A model generated the notes under the pieces. The model saw only the letters and a program-made list of their open reading frames with translations, did not search any database and had not been told where the DNA came from. Position numbers and translations under genes: made by a program. Shown here in pieces: positions 35,557 through 43,980 of a DNA stretch of 64,000 nucleotides; the stretch's first letter is position 1, and each line of letters begins with the position of its first letter. Source of the DNA: Saccharothrix australiensis (GTDB lineage: Bacteria; Actinomycetota; Actinomycetes; Mycobacteriales; Pseudonocardiaceae). The stretch covers positions 1,258,501-1,322,500 of the forward strand of contig NZ_RBXO01000001.1 of NCBI RefSeq assembly GCF_003634935.1. The letters are read 5' to 3'.

Positions 35557-35562
35557 TATCAT
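35557..35562 (+). promoter_or_regulatory. Probable rnpB -10 element
   Basis: TATCAT lies 8 nt before the inferred 5' end of the RNase P RNA at 35571. No clear -35 hexamer was seen. Confidence 0.45.
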
Positions 35563-35570
35563 CTCCCCCG

Positions 35571-35965
35571 GACGAGTCGGCAGGACGGCCGCGTCGGCAG
35601 GTGCGAGCCTGCCGCCGAGGAAAGTCCGGACTCCGCAGGGCAGGGTGGTTGTCAACGGCAACCAGGGGCGACCCTCGGGACAGTGCCACAGAGAACAGAC
35701 CGCCCCGGCGCGAGCCGGGGTAAGGGTGAAACGGTGGTGTAAGAGACCACCAGCGCCCCCGGTGACGGGGGCGGCTCGGTAAACCCCACCCGGAGCAAGG
35801 CCAAGAGGGCGCTTCGGCGCCTGCGCAGGCGATCGAGGGCGGCCCGCCCGAGCCTGCGGGTAGGCCGCACGAGCCTGTCGGCGACGGCAGGCCGAGATGG
35901 ATGGCCGTCGGACGGTGTCGCCGCGAGGCGCCCGTGAACAGAATCCGGCTTACGGCCGACTCGTC
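35571..35965 (+). ncRNA. rnpB: RNase P RNA (type A)
   Basis: The catalytic RNA that matures tRNA 5' ends. The universal P4-region core GAGGAAAGTCCGGACTCC starts near 35612, followed by the internal conserved AGAACAGACC near 35692, GGTGAAACGG near 35725 and the 3' ACAGAATCCGGCTTAC near 35938. The 5' end GACGAGTCGG (35571-35580) pairs with CCGACTCGTC near 35956-35965 to form P1, which sets the ends. Length, about 395 nt, fits actinobacterial type A. Open frames across it are shadows. Confidence 0.95.
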
Positions 35966-36016
35966 CCCCGGACCTCCCGGCGCTCCGTCCGGGCTCTCCC
36001 GCGCGCCACCGGTGCC

Positions 36017-36061
36017 GTCCGGGTCCGCCCCGTCCGGGGGCGCCACGTCCGGGGGCGCCAC
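36017..36061. repeat. 15-bp tandem repeat between rnpB and the convergent gene
   Basis: Three copies of a 15-bp unit, the last two perfect (gtccgggggcgccac at 36032-36046 and 36047-36061). Confidence 0.75.
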
Positions 36062-36080
36062 GTCGTCCCGCGCGGTCGGG

Positions 36081-36422
36081 TCAGCGGCGGGACGGCCGGC
36101 CCGGCGGCATCCGGTGCACCGGCCGGAACGCCTCGCCGCCGTTGTAGCGGCGCTCCAGCTCCGCCACGTACGCCGCCACCGCCGGGTTCACGATGTCCGC
36201 GAGGCTCCGCACCTCCGCCGAGGGCTCGTAGGCCGCCAGGTAGGTGGCCGCCGCACGGGCCCTGTCCAGCACGTCCTGGTCGAAGTTGACCGTCCGCTGA
36301 ACCCGCCGCCCCGAACGCGCCTCCGTGCCGGTAACCTGATCACTGCCCGGAACGGCCACCGAGACCGTGATCTCGTTCACCCCGGAGGTTGAATCGGGCG
36401 CGGCATCGGGCGGTTGGGTCAT
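36081..36422 (-). CDS. Putative ribbon-helix-helix-like DNA-binding protein
   Basis: A 113-residue protein. A disordered Thr/Ser/Val N-terminus (about 1-38) precedes RRVQRTVNFDQDVLDRARAA, which looks like the strand and first helix of a ribbon-helix-helix fold, and a second helical region (SLADIVNPAVAAYVAELERR). The fold call is by pattern only. GGAGG lies 7 nt before ATG 36422. It is divergent from the secretion-like operon and may be its regulator, or a partition-type protein of an old mobile element. Confidence 0.55.
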   Translation of the reverse strand: MTQPPDAAPDSTSGVNEITVSVAVPGSDQVTGTEARSGRRVQRTVNFDQDVLDRARAAATYLAAYEPSAEVRSLADIVNPAVAAYVAELERRYNGGEAFRPVHRMPPGRPSRR

Positions 36423-36785
36423 CGACGGGCCTCCTCGGCGTCGTCACTCCGGGATGCGGCCCGTTCGGGTACGCCTTCCGGCCGGACGGGTCACTGGCGC
36501 GGCGGGGTGGACAGGGGGACCAGGGTCGTGCACACGGTGCGTGACCAGGGAGTCGGCGGGCGGGTGAACTGTCTCGGCAATCGGGAGAATCCAGTGCCGC
36601 CGGTTCTCCACCGGGCCCCCTCGAACCATGATGGCTGTGGTCAGATTAGACGTAATCCACTCCCAGGGGAACGGTTATTGATCTACCCACTGCAAGCCGA
36701 CCGATACACCTCGTGACGAAGACGTGTTCTACTCGATAGCGCACGAACCGGACGGGCACCCCTCGGCTCGCCCGGCGAAGTCCTG
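36423..36785. other. Intergenic control region of the secretion-like operon
   Basis: No convincing gene. The right half is locally AT-richer than its surroundings. A possible promoter is TTGATC (36678-36683) with GATACA (36703-36708), spacer 19 nt. A 100-residue plus-strand frame across the region has no protein-like character. Confidence 0.35.
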
Positions 36786-36801
36786 CGTACTCAGGAGTAC
36801 G
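36786..36801 (+). promoter_or_regulatory. Hairpin enclosing the ribosome site of the secretion-like operon
   Basis: CGTACT-CAGG-AGTACG forms a 6-bp stem with a 4-nt loop just before ATG 36804. The Shine-Dalgarno AGGAG (36793-36797) lies in the loop and 3' arm, so folding could limit translation of the first gene. Confidence 0.5.
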
Positions 36802-36803
36802 AG

Positions 36804-37082
36804 ATGACCGCCATGACCCTGGTAACACTCGCGCAGCAGACGGAGCCCGCCCTTGGCACAGGCGGCGTGCGCCAGTGGATTCTGGACAACCTGGTCCCGC
36901 TGCTCCTGCTGACCGTCGCGGTCCTGCTGCTCTGGTTGGGCGGTGGCAAGGGCGACAACGCCGGGGTCATGCGCCGCCTGGGCGGCGTGATCATCGCGCT
37001 GGCGATCGTCGGCCTCGCGGTGACCACCGACGCGGGCGAGAACATCGGCCAGTGGATCGCCGGCCTGTTCACCGGCGGGTGA
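36804..37082 (+). CDS. Small two-helix membrane protein (VirB2/TrbC-like position)
   Basis: A 92-residue protein with two transmembrane helices (about residues 30-46 and 59-75) separated by a short Lys/Asp-containing loop (LGGGKGDNAGVMRRL), and a short N-terminus rather than a clear signal peptide. Size, topology and first position in a VirB4/VirB6 operon resemble pilin-like VirB2/TrbC subunits, but sequence similarity cannot be judged here. The start has AGGAG at 7 nt, inside a hairpin. Confidence 0.6.
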   Translation: MTAMTLVTLAQQTEPALGTGGVRQWILDNLVPLLLLTVAVLLLWLGGGKGDNAGVMRRLGGVIIALAIVGLAVTTDAGENIGQWIAGLFTGG

Positions 37083-37085
37083 CCC

Positions 37086-37562
37086 TTGCGGGTACGCACT
37101 GACGACGAGGTCTACCGGGTCGACGCCGTCTGGCTCGGCCCGCCCAAGGCGACCTTCCCGTGGCGGGCGCGCTACGTGGCGTGGGGCGTCGGCATCGTGG
37201 TGTTCCTGCTGGTCACCGCGGTGCAGCGGCAGGTGGGGTTCGGTTTCGACTTCATCAACACCGGCTGGGGATTCGTGATCACCGTCGCGCTGACCCGCTT
37301 CCTCTGCTCCCGCATCAGCCACGAGCGCCCGCTGTCCTCGGTCGTGACGATGTGGGTGCGCGAACTGACCGCGCCGCGCGAGAAGACCTCGGGTACGGGT
37401 GGCGCGGCCAGCGCGTCGCGCATCCGGGTGAGCCCCGAGCGACCGCGTCGGCGCCCCAGGGGCAGGGCCGCGAAACGCGCCGCCCGCGCCGCCCGATCCC
37501 AGCACCGCAGGCAGGCAGACCGCCGTAAGAAGGAGGTTCGCGGTGTTCGGACGCCGGCGTGA
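37086..37562 (+). CDS. Membrane protein of the secretion-like operon (PrgI/VirB3-like position)
   Basis: A 158-residue protein with two hydrophobic segments (about residues 32-48 and 56-70) after a short N-terminal domain, then a very basic Arg/Lys-rich cytoplasmic tail (about 95-158). It occupies the place of VirB3/PrgI-type proteins, directly before a VirB4-like ATPase. The start is a TTG 3 nt after the preceding stop, so it is less certain. Its last 20 bp overlap the ATPase gene. Confidence 0.6.
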   Translation: MRVRTDDEVYRVDAVWLGPPKATFPWRARYVAWGVGIVVFLLVTAVQRQVGFGFDFINTGWGFVITVALTRFLCSRISHERPLSSVVTMWVRELTAPREKTSGTGGAASASRIRVSPERPRRRPRGRAAKRAARAARSQHRRQADRRKKEVRGVRTPA

Positions 37563-40407
37563 CCGGTCCCGACGTTCCGCAGCGCAGCACGTGGCCCAGC
37601 ACGCGGCCTCCGCGCGGGACGACCGGAAGGTCTACAGCAAGCGCGGCCGCCGCCTCCCCGGCGAGCAGGCCGTGCCGAGCTACACACCGTCGATCGCCGC
37701 GCGCAGCATCGACGGCCACCTGCTGCGCACCGGGCAGGAGGTCTACGCCTGGTACAAGCTCGCGCCCCAGCGCTGGTCGTTCCGCTCGGACTCGCAGCGG
37801 CAGGACCTGATCGCCGCGATCGCGGGCCAGTACGCCGAGCTCCAGGGCCGTTGGATGCACCTGCGCGTCACCACGCGCCCGTACCCGATCCGCATGTGGG
37901 CCGAGGCGCACGTGCACAACGCGGTGCGGCGGCTGCCGGACACGCCGGGCACGCTGTCGTTCGACGACTACATGGTCGGCGAGCAGCAGCAGCTCATGGG
38001 CCGCTCGATGGCGGAGAAGGAGGTCTACCTCGGCGTCCAGGTGCAGACCCGGAACATGATGGACCGCGCCGTCGAACGGGCCGCGCCCGTGCTGCGCAAG
38101 GTGTTCCCGGACGCCGTGGACGCCGAGCTGGTCGCGATCGAGTCCGAGGTCGACCACCTGGACCAGGTGATCGCGTCGGCCGGGCTGGAGGGGCGCCCGG
38201 TCACGGCCGAGGAGATGTCCTGGCTGATGCACCGGTCGTGCTCGCTGGGCCTGCCCGCGCCGCGCAACCTGCCCGCCGTGCCCGGCGCGCCGTGGGAGCC
38301 CGAGGACCTGGCGTCGTTCACCGACGCGGCGGACTTCCACCAGGAGCCGTACGCGCCGACGGTGACCGTGCGGGGCCGCACCGGCTCGAACGCGGGCATC
38401 AAGCGGCACGTCGCCGTGCTCACCGTCGGCCTGATGCACGGGCTCCAGATCCCCGAGGTCGACGACCCGTGGGTGCAGCGCTCGGACCGGCTGCCCGCCG
38501 CCGTCGAGTGGTCGGCGCGGATCTACGTGCGGCGGCCCGAGGAGGTCGCCGGTGAGCTCCAGCGGCAGATGAACAAGGTCCGCTCGCAGGTGCGGCACTA
38601 CACCGACGAGCACGAGCTGGAGCCGCCGCAGTCGTTGGCGCGGCAGGCGTCGCGGGTGCTGGAGATCGACGACGAGATGACCTCCGGCTTCACCGCGCTG
38701 GGCACCCGCGTGCGCTCGTGGTGGCGGCTGGCGGTGTCCGGGCCGACCGAGCGGGAGGCGCTGCGGCTGGCACAGGCGCTGCTGGACCTCTACAAGCCGA
38801 AGGTCGCCATCGAGCACCCCGAGGCGCAGTACGCCATCGCGCGGGAGTTCATCCCCGGCGAGGCGCTGTCGTCGTCGGCCTACCTGCGGCGCGGCTCGGT
38901 GCTGTGGGCGGCGTCGGCCGTGCCCACCGCGACCGCCGAGGTGGGCGACCGGCGGGGCATCCTGCTCGGCGAGACCGTGACCGCGACCCGTCGCCCGGTG
39001 GCGTGGGACGCGTGGATGGCGCAGGAGCTCCGGGACGCCTCGGGGTTGACCGCGATGGTCGCCGGCCTGGGCGCGGGCAAGTCGTTCCTGGGCGGCGGCA
39101 TCGTCTACAAGACGCTGCGGGCCGGTGCGCACTGGACGCTGCTCGACCCGTCCGGGCCGCTGGCGGCGCTGTGCGACCTGCCCGAGCTGCGGCCGTACGC
39201 GCGGCCGATCAACCTGCTCAACGCCCAGGCGGGCATCCTCAACCCGTACCGGGTGGTCGCGGAGCCGCAACTGGACCACTTCATGGACGAGGAGGACCCG
39301 GAACGGGCGTGGCGGCGCGAGCGGGCCCTGGCCGCGGCGACCCGCCGCCGCCTGGTGCTGGACGTGCTGAGCGGCCTGCTGCCGTTCGAGGTCGCGCGCC
39401 TGCCGCAGACCCGGATCGTGCTGCTGCGCGCGGTCCGCACGGTCGGCGGCCGGCCCGACGCCCACCCCGGCCAGGTCTTCGAGGCGCTGCGCCGGGACGC
39501 GTCCGAGCACCACGAGCACGCCGTCGTGGTGGCCGACTTCCTGGACGAGATGCGCGAGCGGATGTCGCTGCTCATCCCGGAGCAGGACGCGGACCCGTAC
39601 AACGAGGCGCGCGACGACCGGTTGACGGTGCTGACGATGGCCGGCCTGAACCTGCCGAAGGACGGCGTCGGGCGCGAGCACTGGACCGACGCGGAGGCGC
39701 TCGGCGTCGAGATGCTCAACCTGGCGGCGTGGCTGACGCAGCGCTCGATCTACGAGCGGCCCAAGGACCTGCGCAAGGGCGTGTGGATCGACGAGGCGTT
39801 CTTCCTGTCCGAGGTCCCGACCGGCCGGGTGCTGATGAACCGGTTCGCGCGCGACTCCCGCAAGTGGAACGTGCGCGTCCTGCTGTCGTCCCAGATCCCG
39901 GCCGACTTCCTCAAGATCCAGGGCTTCGTGACCCTGCTCGACTCGGTCTTCGTGGGTCGGCTGGACGACGACCAGGCGCAGGCCGACGCGCTGCGGCTGC
40001 TGAAGGTGCCGGTCGGCGCGGGCTACGAGCAGGTCGTGGCGTCCCTCGGCCGCCGACCCGGCGGCGTCCGCAACAACACCGAACGCGACCGCGCGCCGCG
40101 GCAGTTCATCTTCGGCGACGGCGCGGGCGGCGTGGAGCGCATCCGGATCGACTTCTCCGGCCCGCACCTGGAGCACCTGCGCAACGCCCTGGACACGACG
40201 CCGGACGCGATGCGCGACGGCCCGGACCCGGCCGAGGTGGAGTTGACGTCGCCACCGCAGGACCCGTTCGCGTACGCGGAGGACTACCCCGACGACTACG
40301 ACGACGAACTCGCCGCCGACCTGGAAGTGGGCCTGGCGGACGAGCTCGTGGAGTCGACGCACGGTGAGGGAGGAAACCGCCGATCCGGCCGGGAAGGTGC
40401 GGCATGA
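37543..40407 (+). CDS. VirB4-like secretion ATPase
   Basis: A 954-residue ATPase of the VirB4/TraC class that energises type IV secretion-like machines. Walker A is GLGAGKS at residues 508-514, and Walker B is GVWIDEAFF with Asp750/Glu751. Downstream segments such as VRVLLSSQIPADFL resemble the conserved sensor region of the family. The N-terminal 450 residues are family-specific. GTG 37543 has AGGAGG about 6 nt upstream. No VirD4-type coupling ATPase is found in the window, so substrate recruitment is unexplained. Confidence 0.82.
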   Translation: MFGRRRDRSRRSAAQHVAQHAASARDDRKVYSKRGRRLPGEQAVPSYTPSIAARSIDGHLLRTGQEVYAWYKLAPQRWSFRSDSQRQDLIAAIAGQYAELQGRWMHLRVTTRPYPIRMWAEAHVHNAVRRLPDTPGTLSFDDYMVGEQQQLMGRSMAEKEVYLGVQVQTRNMMDRAVERAAPVLRKVFPDAVDAELVAIESEVDHLDQVIASAGLEGRPVTAEEMSWLMHRSCSLGLPAPRNLPAVPGAPWEPEDLASFTDAADFHQEPYAPTVTVRGRTGSNAGIKRHVAVLTVGLMHGLQIPEVDDPWVQRSDRLPAAVEWSARIYVRRPEEVAGELQRQMNKVRSQVRHYTDEHELEPPQSLARQASRVLEIDDEMTSGFTALGTRVRSWWRLAVSGPTEREALRLAQALLDLYKPKVAIEHPEAQYAIAREFIPGEALSSSAYLRRGSVLWAASAVPTATAEVGDRRGILLGETVTATRRPVAWDAWMAQELRDASGLTAMVAGLGAGKSFLGGGIVYKTLRAGAHWTLLDPSGPLAALCDLPELRPYARPINLLNAQAGILNPYRVVAEPQLDHFMDEEDPERAWRRERALAAATRRRLVLDVLSGLLPFEVARLPQTRIVLLRAVRTVGGRPDAHPGQVFEALRRDASEHHEHAVVVADFLDEMRERMSLLIPEQDADPYNEARDDRLTVLTMAGLNLPKDGVGREHWTDAEALGVEMLNLAAWLTQRSIYERPKDLRKGVWIDEAFFLSEVPTGRVLMNRFARDSRKWNVRVLLSSQIPADFLKIQGFVTLLDSVFVGRLDDDQAQADALRLLKVPVGAGYEQVVASLGRRPGGVRNNTERDRAPRQFIFGDGAGGVERIRIDFSGPHLEHLRNALDTTPDAMRDGPDPAEVELTSPPQDPFAYAEDYPDDYDDELAADLEVGLADELVESTHGEGGNRRSGREGAA

Positions 40408-42341
40408 GCACCCTCCTCCTGGTGGCGGCGCTCGCCGCCGCGCTCTACGCGCGGCGGCGGTTCAAACGCACTCGTGCGGAAGACGTCCGCGTCGCGCCGC
40501 GTCGCGCGCGGTGGCGGGCGATGGTGGTCGTGGTCGCCCTGCTCGGTCTCCAAGCGGTCATCGGCGCGGCGCCCGCGCAGGCGGCGGGCTGCGGCGAGGC
40601 GCCCGCGCCGGAACGGCCGGGTTCGGGCATGGTCGGCGCGGTCGACCCGCCGATCGGCAACGGTGTCAAGGACTCGCCCTACCTGACCTACGGGTACGCG
40701 GGCATGGTCTGGCACACCTACCAGGAGAAGTGCGTGGTGCCCAACGCATCCCCGGTGCTGGACACCTGGATGGGCAACCAGCTGTTCAACGTCGGCAAGA
40801 ACATCGTCGGCGCGACCAACGCCCTGCACTACACCATCGTCGGTCAGGGGCTGCTCCAGCCGCTGGACACCGCGGTGAAGGAAGGCGTGCGGAAGGTATA
40901 CGACAACGTCTACCTTCGCTGGTTCGGGCTGGTGGCGCTGGTGCTGGCGGTGCTGATGTTCCGCCAGATCTGGCAGGGCGACCTGGCGACGATCAGCAAG
41001 CGCGGGCTGTGGGCGCTGGCCGCGATGTGGCTGGCGACCTCGACGCTGGCGCTGCCGCAGTTCTACGACGTGCTGGACAAGACGCTGGTGACCAAGACGT
41101 CCGAGATCCAGGCGGGTTTCGTGGCGGTGGAGGAGGGCAAGGACACCCTCGACGTGCTTCCGTCGCGGCTGCACGACTCGGTGGTCCACCAGAGCTGGCT
41201 GCGCGGTGAGTTCGGCTCTCCGGAAGCGCCTCAGTCGACGGAGTTCGGCGCGAGGCTGCTCGGCGTGCAGGCGTGGACGGTCCAGGAGATCGGCGATCAC
41301 AAGGACGGCGACGCGGCGGCGCTGAAGGCCAAGCAGGACGAGTACAAGGCCATCTACGAGCAGCTCGGCCCCGCCAAGGGCTACTTCAGCGGCGAGGCGG
41401 GCGGACGGACCGGTGCCGGGTTCCTCTCGTTGCTCCAGGCGATCGCGTTCTCGCTGTTCCAGCTGTTCGCCAAGGCCGCCGTGCTGCTGGCGCAGCTGCT
41501 GCTGCGCGTGCTCACCCTGGCCGGGCCGCTGATCGGGCTCGCGGCGCTGATCCACCACGACCTGCTGCGCAAGGTCGGCCGCGCGGTGGCGGTGACCGTG
41601 TTCAACGTGCTGGTGCTGGCGGCGCTGGCGGGCGTGCACGCCCTGTTGCTACAGGAGATCTTCAAGGCGACCGGCCTGACGCTGCTGACCAAGACGCTGC
41701 TCGGCCTGATGCTGACCCTGCTCTGCTTCATGGTCGGCAAACCGCTGCGCCGCATGTGGCAGATGGTCGAGATGTCGGTCGGCTCGGCCAGTGACGCGCT
41801 GCCCATGCGGGGCGGGCTGCTGTCCAGGTTCCGCCGCAAGAAGGACACCGGGCCGTCGCCGCAGGAGGAGTTCTGGGACACCGTGCGCGACTCGGACTTG
41901 GACGGGCCGGAGGCGCCGCAGCGCGGTCGCGGCAGGGTGCGACCCGAAGCCGCCCACCCCGAGGCCGCCCATCCCGTCGCCGCCCACCCCGTGGCCGCCA
42001 CGGCGCAGCGGCTCGACCGCGGCGGTCCGGCGCGCGAGGCGTCCCGCGTGGCCCTCGGCGGCGGCGCGGTGGCCGCGTTGCCCGCCGGTGGCCAGGGCGG
42101 GCAGGCGGTGCTGCCGTCGGGGCGGTCGCGGGTGGTCGACGCGCCGCCGGTGGCCGACCGGAACTGGGACCGGCTGGATGACGCCGTGCTCGTGCCCTCG
42201 CGGGCGACGAACGGCTTCGCGCGGATCGCCGACAGCCCCGTCGTGCCGGGGCCGCGGCGGGCCGAGACCGAGGTGGTGGCGGGGCGGCAGGTCCACGTGA
42301 TCTACCGGCCCTCGCGTGGGCTCGAGGTCAGGGACAGCTGA
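40404..42341 (+). CDS. VirB6/TrbL-like polytopic membrane protein
   Basis: A 645-residue membrane protein. An N-terminal helix and a signal-like second helix (VVVALLGLQAVIGAAPAQA) precede an extracytoplasmic part and then helices near residues 172-190, 200-220, 340-390 and 395-450. This fits VirB6/TrbL channel proteins. The C-terminal 170 residues are soluble and disordered with AAHP repeats encoded by 15-bp DNA units (41942-42001). It overlaps the VirB4-like gene (ATGA) and the following gene (TGATG). Confidence 0.72.
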   Translation: MSTLLLVAALAAALYARRRFKRTRAEDVRVAPRRARWRAMVVVVALLGLQAVIGAAPAQAAGCGEAPAPERPGSGMVGAVDPPIGNGVKDSPYLTYGYAGMVWHTYQEKCVVPNASPVLDTWMGNQLFNVGKNIVGATNALHYTIVGQGLLQPLDTAVKEGVRKVYDNVYLRWFGLVALVLAVLMFRQIWQGDLATISKRGLWALAAMWLATSTLALPQFYDVLDKTLVTKTSEIQAGFVAVEEGKDTLDVLPSRLHDSVVHQSWLRGEFGSPEAPQSTEFGARLLGVQAWTVQEIGDHKDGDAAALKAKQDEYKAIYEQLGPAKGYFSGEAGGRTGAGFLSLLQAIAFSLFQLFAKAAVLLAQLLLRVLTLAGPLIGLAALIHHDLLRKVGRAVAVTVFNVLVLAALAGVHALLLQEIFKATGLTLLTKTLLGLMLTLLCFMVGKPLRRMWQMVEMSVGSASDALPMRGGLLSRFRRKKDTGPSPQEEFWDTVRDSDLDGPEAPQRGRGRVRPEAAHPEAAHPVAAHPVAATAQRLDRGGPAREASRVALGGGAVAALPAGGQGGQAVLPSGRSRVVDAPPVADRNWDRLDDAVLVPSRATNGFARIADSPVVPGPRRAETEVVAGRQVHVIYRPSRGLEVRDS

Positions 42342-42952
42342 TGCCGATCAGGACGAACCGGGGGCGCGCGGCGGTGTACCGCCGGCTGTGGGGTTGGCCG
42401 TTGCGGTCGCCCCGGCACCTCGTGATGACGATCGTCGGGCTCGCCGTCGTCGTGGTGGTGGTGGGCGTCGTCGCGGACCGGCTGGCCGGCTCGCGGTCGG
42501 GTGCCGCGCCTGCCACGACGGCGGCGGGCGGGCAGGTCGGGTCGGACACCGGCAAGCAGGTCGGCGTGCTGCCGTCGGCGGCGGTCACGACGTCGCCGCT
42601 GCCGACGAAGGCGCCCAGCCCCACGGCCGCGGCGACCTCGGCGCCGGTCAGCCCGGACGCCCAGCTGGTCGCGGAGAGCTGGCTCGACGCCTGGCTCGAC
42701 CACCCACCGGGCACCACGAACGCCAAGTGGCTGGAGGGGCTGAAGCCCTGGACGTCGGACGAGCTGCTGCCGACGCTCCAGTCGGTGGACCCGGCCAACG
42801 TGCCGAAGGAGATCAAGAGCCCCGTGAAGCCGAGTCGGTCCACCACCGATTCGGTCGATTTCGAAGCCGATCTGGAAACCGGCAAGCTCGTGCTGACCGT
42901 GGCCAAGCTGCCGGAGGGCTGGCGCGTGCACAAGTACAGCAGGGTGGGCTGA
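42341..42952 (+). CDS. Single-pass membrane protein, possibly VirB8/TcpC-like
   Basis: A 203-residue bitopic protein: basic cytoplasmic N-terminus, one transmembrane helix (about residues 28-47), a Thr/Ala/Pro-rich linker, and an extracytoplasmic domain of about 100 residues (AESWLDAWLDHPPGTT, then LVLTVAKLPEGWRVHKY). The topology and small alpha/beta domain suit an NTF2-like VirB8/TcpC domain. That assignment is an inference from position and shape. It is translationally coupled to the upstream gene. Confidence 0.6.
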   Translation: MPIRTNRGRAAVYRRLWGWPLRSPRHLVMTIVGLAVVVVVVGVVADRLAGSRSGAAPATTAAGGQVGSDTGKQVGVLPSAAVTTSPLPTKAPSPTAAATSAPVSPDAQLVAESWLDAWLDHPPGTTNAKWLEGLKPWTSDELLPTLQSVDPANVPKEIKSPVKPSRSTTDSVDFEADLETGKLVLTVAKLPEGWRVHKYSRVG

Positions 42953-42953
42953 G

Positions 42954-43958
42954 ATGCTGAAGATCGTGCTGGCGGTCGTGGCGGTGGTCGCCGTGGTCGC
43001 GGTCGCCGTGACGAACGGCGTCTCGACGGTGGTCAACGGGACCAACCCGGTCGACGGCGCCGGTGTGGGCATCCGCAACGTCGGCTGCAACGCGTCGATC
43101 GGGCCGTGGGAGGCGGGCGGCGAGGAGAAGGGCCGCAACGACGCCAGCCGGCTCGGCGACGAGCAGCGCGGCACCGTCGCCAAGATCATCTCGATCGGCC
43201 AGGAGCGGCAACTGCCGCCGCTGGCGTGGCAGATCGCCATCCAGGCGGGCATGACGGAGTCCGGCCTGCGCAGCCTGAACTACGGCGACCGGGACTCGCT
43301 GGGCATCTTCCAGATGCGGCCCTCGATGGGCTGGGGCTCGCCCGCCGAGGTCACCGACCCGGTGTACGCGATCAACAAGTTCTACGACGTGCTCGTCAAC
43401 GTGCCGAACTGGGAGGAGCGCCGCCCCGGCGACTCGGCCCAGGCCGTGGAGCGCTCGGCGTTCCCGGACCGGTACCACAACTGGGAGGCGATGGCGGCCT
43501 TCCTGATCGGCGAGCTGGGCAACGTGGCCGACCCGGCGGGCTGCGGCGAGAGCGCGGGCGACTACCTGCTGGCGTCCTCGGCGGCGGCCACGGCCATCGA
43601 GTTCACCAAGGAGCAGCTTGGCGAGGAGTACGTCTGGGGCGGCAACGGGCCCGACCAGTGGGACTGCTCGGGCATCCTGGTGAAGGCGTTCGCGAAGGCC
43701 GGTGTGAAGATCCCCCGCGTGGCGAACGACCAGTACATGGCGGGCGGCGCGCACCTGCCGGTGCGCGAGGCGAAGGCGGGTGACCTCCTCTTCTGGGCGA
43801 CCAACCCGGCGAACCCGGTCACCGTGCACCACGTCGGCATGTACCTGGGCGGCGACGAGTACATCCACGCCCCGCAGACCGGGGACGTGGTGAAGATCAG
43901 CAAGATCAACTGGGACTACCACGAGTTGATGCCACTGGCCGTCCGGCCGGGCGTGTGA
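42954..43958 (+). CDS. Cell-wall hydrolase with SLT-like and NlpC/P60 domains
   Basis: A 334-residue peptidoglycan hydrolase. A transmembrane helix or uncleaved signal (residues 2-22) is followed by a lysozyme/SLT-like domain (QIAIQAGMTESGLRS, DSLGIFQMRPSMGWG) and a C-terminal NlpC/P60 peptidase with the catalytic cysteine in WDCSGILVKAF and histidines in VHHVGMYLGG and YIHAPQ. In conjugation systems of Gram-positive bacteria such proteins open the wall for the secretion channel. It starts one base after the preceding stop. Confidence 0.88.
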   Translation: MLKIVLAVVAVVAVVAVAVTNGVSTVVNGTNPVDGAGVGIRNVGCNASIGPWEAGGEEKGRNDASRLGDEQRGTVAKIISIGQERQLPPLAWQIAIQAGMTESGLRSLNYGDRDSLGIFQMRPSMGWGSPAEVTDPVYAINKFYDVLVNVPNWEERRPGDSAQAVERSAFPDRYHNWEAMAAFLIGELGNVADPAGCGESAGDYLLASSAAATAIEFTKEQLGEEYVWGGNGPDQWDCSGILVKAFAKAGVKIPRVANDQYMAGGAHLPVREAKAGDLLFWATNPANPVTVHHVGMYLGGDEYIHAPQTGDVVKISKINWDYHELMPLAVRPGV

Positions 43959-43980
43959 TCGTGTGAGGGAGGCGCCACCG

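Noticed and set aside
35444..35961. Open frames across 35.4-36.0 kb
   Set aside because: The region is the RNase P RNA, with all its conserved core motifs.
36414..36716. 100-residue plus-strand frame upstream of the secretion-like operon
   Set aside because: No ribosome site, no protein-like pattern, and it covers the likely promoter.
37315..40362. About 1000-codon minus-strand open frame opposite the VirB4-like gene
   Set aside because: Antisense shadow with His/Arg/Val-rich low complexity; the plus strand has Walker motifs and coupled starts.
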